Shown here: piece by piece, positions 60,378 to 64,000 of the stretch
Layout: each line of letters opens with the position of its first letter
Position numbering within the stretch: the first letter of the stretch is position 1
Assembly (NCBI RefSeq): GCF_932526225.1
Contig: NC_064047.1
Location: forward strand, 9,785,494-9,849,493
Origin: Nematostella vectensis
Lineage: Eukaryota; Cnidaria; Anthozoa; Actiniaria; Edwardsiidae
Direction of reading: 5' to 3'
Length of the DNA: 64,000 nucleotides
Made by a program: the position numbers and the translations under genes
Notes under the pieces: generated by a model
Told to the model about the DNA's origin: nothing
Seen by the model: the letters and a program-made list of their open reading frames with translations, nothing else
Database searches by the model: none

Positions 60378-61373
60378 TCACTTTTTTAGGAGATTTGTTA
60401 CTGAGTGTGAATATGACGTCGTAGCTTTACCATCGGCACATTCATTACCATGCCGTGAAGGCGTGTTCGAGGGGACACAGAGGTTACATGAACAGAACGA
60501 CGTTACTGCAGACAAGCGCCATCTGGGCTCCTCTGACGGGTACCCTGGGGGGCTGCAACGCGCCCTAGAGGGGAGACGGTAGGGTGAAAAAGGTGGTAAG
60601 CGCATGGTTGGGAGATGCCATGGTATGACCAAAGGCTCTCGAATAAATGGATGCATTCTTTCCTGCATTCCGCTACTTGCGCCGGACACGTCTTCGTGAA
60701 ACCTTAAACCTGGAGGGCACGGTTGAATGCAATGAGTACAGAATCTGTCGCAACTTTTTGGAAGGTTGAAGAGATGAGGATCGGTTTTCAAGACAGTGCC
60801 AGGAAGTGGATTCAAATCTGTTTCTACTCTTGCTAATTGGTTGTGCCGCGGGAAACCATTTAAATGGGTTTGCTTGTGGCCTATCACCGGAAGACAAAGG
60901 GGATGATGTACAGCTCCTGTCTCTGTGTCATTTCTTAACGTACTGAATACTTTCCTTTGAGTTTCTTCAATTGAATTTCTTATTTGGACATCTGGTGGAT
61001 ATTGCTTTATATCGCACTTTACAAATGGCATTGAGGAATCTTCGGATCCCCGACCACCGCAAGCAGAACTAATATTCAACGCCACCCCTTGTGCGTCAAA
61101 GCCCTTTTCTTTAGATGACTTTGATTTGCGTCTTTTTGGCTGATACTTATAATCAGGATGTTTTTCTTTATGCATCTCTGTCAAGTGCTTTGCCTTCTCG
61201 ATGTATGGTTCTTTTTCTTCGACGCTTAGCTTTTTCCATGCCATTCCAAGAAGTTTACTTAGTCTCGCGTTATTGATTCCTGGATTTTCCTGGAGGATCT
61301 GACATCTTTTCTCTCTGCTCCAGACCATGAAGCAGTTCATCGGTCTCTTGACATGAGTTTTCTTGGAAGTCAT
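60378..61373 (-). CDS. Sox-family HMG-box transcription factor
   Basis: Intronless, 331 aa from the ATG at 61371-61373 (MTSKKTHVKRPMNCFMVWSR); an upstream in-frame ATG at 61472 would add 33 unrelated residues. The HMG box spans about residues 6-84: HVKRPMNCFMVWSREKR, NARLSKLLGMAWKKLSVEEK, then KEKHPDYKYQPKRRK, the basic tail of Sox boxes. The usual RPMNAFMVW carries Cys in place of Ala. The box binds and bends AACAAT-type DNA in the nucleus (family knowledge). The YQPKRRKS end is closest to group E, but the middle does not fit any group cleanly, so I give no group. The C-terminal part has unusual cysteine clusters (CDRFCTHCIQPC; SFCSCNLC) and no recognisable activation domain. Confidence 0.9.
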   Translation of the reverse strand: MTSKKTHVKRPMNCFMVWSREKRCQILQENPGINNARLSKLLGMAWKKLSVEEKEPYIEKAKHLTEMHKEKHPDYKYQPKRRKSKSSKEKGFDAQGVALNISSACGGRGSEDSSMPFVKCDIKQYPPDVQIRNSIEETQRKVFSTLRNDTETGAVHHPLCLPVIGHKQTHLNGFPRHNQLARVETDLNPLPGTVLKTDPHLFNLPKSCDRFCTHCIQPCPPGLRFHEDVSGASSGMQERMHPFIREPLVIPWHLPTMRLPPFSPYRLPSRARCSPPGYPSEEPRWRLSAVTSFCSCNLCVPSNTPSRHGNECADGKATTSYSHSVTNLLKK

Positions 61374-64000
61374 GTCTTCTTTATTTTTTCTTATTTTCTG
61401 AACAAGTATATTGTGTTTATAATGTGTTCTTTCTCTGATCTGGGTTTTAGGCCACCACCATGCAAATGACAATTTCGTTCTCCGCTTCTCCGAACGCTTT
61501 GTTTCTTTAAGGAAAATACAGGCCTGCTTACTGGTACAAACTGTTGTTATGCACCTAATTTTCCTAACTTCTTTCTATGGGCGGGCACCACTGCAAGTTT
61601 ATTTTTGTTTTGTAGTTTGTTGAAATTACCCTCTTCTCCAGAACAAAACGGCACCGGCTTCTATTTTTTTAAGCGACCGGTTTTCCTCTAAGCGATTTCA
61701 AAATGTCATTCCCTTATTTAGAAAAAGACTGCCAGATCGTATTTAAACGTTTTCAGTAAGGACGAATGTCTCGAAGGTGTGAATTATGACAATTCACTTC
61801 GCCTTGTTTTGCCCTTACGTATTATTTGTCTTTTTCTTGAAGTATTTAAAGAAAGACATCCCAGTTAGAATACGCAGTGTCACCTTTCTGGCTTACGAAC
61901 TTTTCCTTTTGTTTGTCTCTTGCGCGTTCTGAAAAGATGTGTTGCAAAAAAAAGCGTCGAGTTTCGTTCACTTATTCAAGCCAATCTCCCGCCTATTCGT
62001 GAAACCACAATGACGCCCTACTGATTCCCTTATTATCCTATGCAATACCAACAATATCCACAATGACAATTACCAGTCGCTAAATCAAAACATTGAGCGA
62101 CAAACAAAGCCTGTGGTTTATAGATTCAGCACAAAGCTAAAGTCTTTGACACTCTCTCGGCTTTAGAAAGCTTCAATTACGACGTCTCTTGATTTCTGGA
62201 CATTTTCGTCAAATATTTGCTACTGTTTTTCAACTCTTTTTCATGAGAGGTTTTATACTCTTAATAATAATCGGCTAATATTTTGCCTTCTTTTATTAAA
62301 TTTTATATTCTATTTCTCTAACTCCATTTGATATTTTAATGAAACATATATCGAGTAACGATACCAAATCTCTGGCCTTCACTCTTCTTTTTTATAAGCT
62401 CTCGAGACGTTCCTTAAAAATAGTCTTCGGTGTCAAGCCAGTTCTGTGACTGTGTTTATCATTCCATCTAATGTTTTGCTTGCCTTTGTTTTGCTTTTGT
62501 ATTTTTCTCTCAGATTTTCGGATCCTAAAAAATACTTCAAATTTGACCGTACAAAAAAGTCTTTTTTCTTACTCACTATTCCCGGTATAGGCCTTTGAAA
62601 CAGTATCAATGGCTGAGAAGGCGTATAAATGCTTTCTTTTGTTTCTTTGTTTGTTTTAGTTTTGCATAACAATTTAATAACATAATTGCCAAATTATCCA
62701 ATGTGTTGTTACATGGAGTCTGGCAATTAGAGATATCGAAAATTAAATTTCTTCTTTCACACCATTGGAACTTCTAATAATTAACAAGACTTTTTAAGAA
62801 TAATCGTTATGTTAAGGCTTACATGACGTTATATCTATAATATTTCTTTGATGATTGATAGGCGGAATTTTAGTGAATCTTTTTGTCCTCCCAAGGGCGC
62901 CGATGATTGCAAATAATAATTCAGTAATGAGAGGGTTTGTAACTAAACCATAATCCTTCAAATTGATCCTCTTTTACTTTCAAACATCAAGCAACAACAG
63001 CAAAATAGCATTTTGATATAAATTTCCTTGATTTGGTAATGAAGAAAAGTGAATGATTATATTACTAATGTCACGGTGTTTTTAAATTTTTAATATTAGT
63101 TAAAACTTTTTTGTCAATTCGGACGCTGGGACTATTTTGAATTGAATTTTTTGAATTAATTAATGATAGTTATTTTTGTTATGGTCTCTTGTCTTTTTAT
63201 CGCCATCGCATTAGAATTCACGAGTTTCGTCGGCAAGCAACGGTCTTTTAACAGTTGTGGCTAAACTTAAACCAATAGGGGGCCTAGGACGGTTCTGTTG
63301 GGCACGCCACACTTTATTGTTCCTTCCGCTAATTTCAGCTCTTTCAGTTTTAACAGCTTGCTTGTTTTTTTGTAAATAATCCTTAAGCCGTAAATAACAT
63401 AGACCATGGATTCCGAAAAAAACGTTGGATACATTAGTTTATAGCTTTAAATGCTTTGATAAAGGTAAATATATTCCTGTTGTACACTCTTTTTAATAAG
63501 AACCTTTTATAAGTACTTCCAGCTTGATGTCTCACCAAATTTAAAGAACATGCCAAGGCTCAGATAGCAGAAAAATGCTTCTTTTTTTAGTCCTGATGCG
63601 TTCTATATCAAATTGTGCTCAGAGTAACAACCAAAATCATTAGGGTAATTCTCTTCCTAATAATTCTTGGGTATTATATTCTTATATACACTAAATTTAA
63701 GAACATCGTTAAGGACATATTCAGCCTTAAATTGTCCCAAAAATAAGAAACGGCCCAGCCTCAACTGAAAATTAGACGTTCTTATAAAAAAAGAGTGTAC
63801 ATAACTAGCTGCATGGATCTAATACCAGGGAAAGTCACTCGAATTATTAACTAAGAAAAAGCCTATCCCCGATCCCTCCCTCTCGTTACCCCCTCTTGGC
63901 CAAACACCTTGGAAGTCTCTTATATCAGCTGCATGGGTCTATTATCCATTCCGTCTATCACATTGACTGAGCAAGGCTACTTTCGTGACTAGCATTAATG
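61374..64000. other. region upstream of the Sox gene, no gene seen
   Basis: AT-rich DNA with no convincing ORF. It should contain the Sox promoter, but I cannot place it. A TIR element lies at 63481-63801. Confidence 0.5.
63481..63801. mobile_element. 321 bp candidate MITE with TGTACACTCTTTTT ends
   Basis: TGTACACTCTTTTTAATAAG at the left pairs with CTTATAAAAAAAGAGTGTAC at the right, differing by small indels. The interior is AT-rich without an ORF. Confidence 0.7.

Noticed and set aside
1-64000. tRNA, rRNA, CRISPR arrays and full-length retrotransposons
   Set aside because: I searched by eye for B-box sequences, repeat-spacer arrays and polymerase motifs on both strands and found none that hold up.

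Overview
The window reads as nuclear DNA of an animal. It is AT-rich and intron-rich, with GT-AG splice sites, many small inverted-repeat elements, micro- and minisatellites, and no long transposon ORF. The gene content (nicotinic receptor, stefin, S4 RNA-binding protein, collagen/Ig membrane protein, Sox) and intron positions that match vertebrate orthologues suggest an anthozoan cnidarian, for example a sea anemone. That placement is inference.

Layout. (1) 280-4218, minus: four 5' exons of a Cys-loop nicotinic acetylcholine receptor subunit; the rest lies beyond the left edge. Intron 2 holds a 1.2 kb minisatellite with a 35 bp unit. (2) 4219-11531: no confirmed gene; homopolymers, a 127 bp tandem duplication and small terminal-inverted-repeat (TIR) elements. 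(3) 11532-13174, minus: a complete three-exon stefin (type 1 cystatin). (4) 13565-17026, plus: a three-exon S4-domain protein resembling the mitochondrial factor MTRES1. Its start codon is 390 bp from that of the stefin, so the two probably share a divergent promoter. Intron 1 holds a 1.28 kb fold-back element. (5) 17950-18485: a minisatellite of about 76 bp. (6) 19273-25745, plus: a six-exon gene for an 862 aa type II membrane protein with coiled coil, furin-like site, collagen helix, three Ig domains and a long lysine-rich tail. (7) 25746-39891: no confirmed gene; several TIR elements and old duplications. (8) 39892-40578, minus: an intronless 228 aa ORF, probably nuclear, not recognised. 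(9) 40579-60377: no confirmed gene; repeats and TIR elements. (10) 60378-61373, minus: an intronless Sox HMG-box gene. (11) 61374-64000: no gene seen; one TIR element.

The genes do not form one pathway. The most unusual object is the collagen-Ig-lysine-rich protein, whose intron 4 also carries a partial duplicate of an exon with its splice acceptor. A dispersed family of about 220 bp elements with TTAA ends occurs six times plus two fragments. Exon structures were assembled by hand from reading frame, splice-site motifs and intron phase; every multi-exon model below keeps phase throughout.
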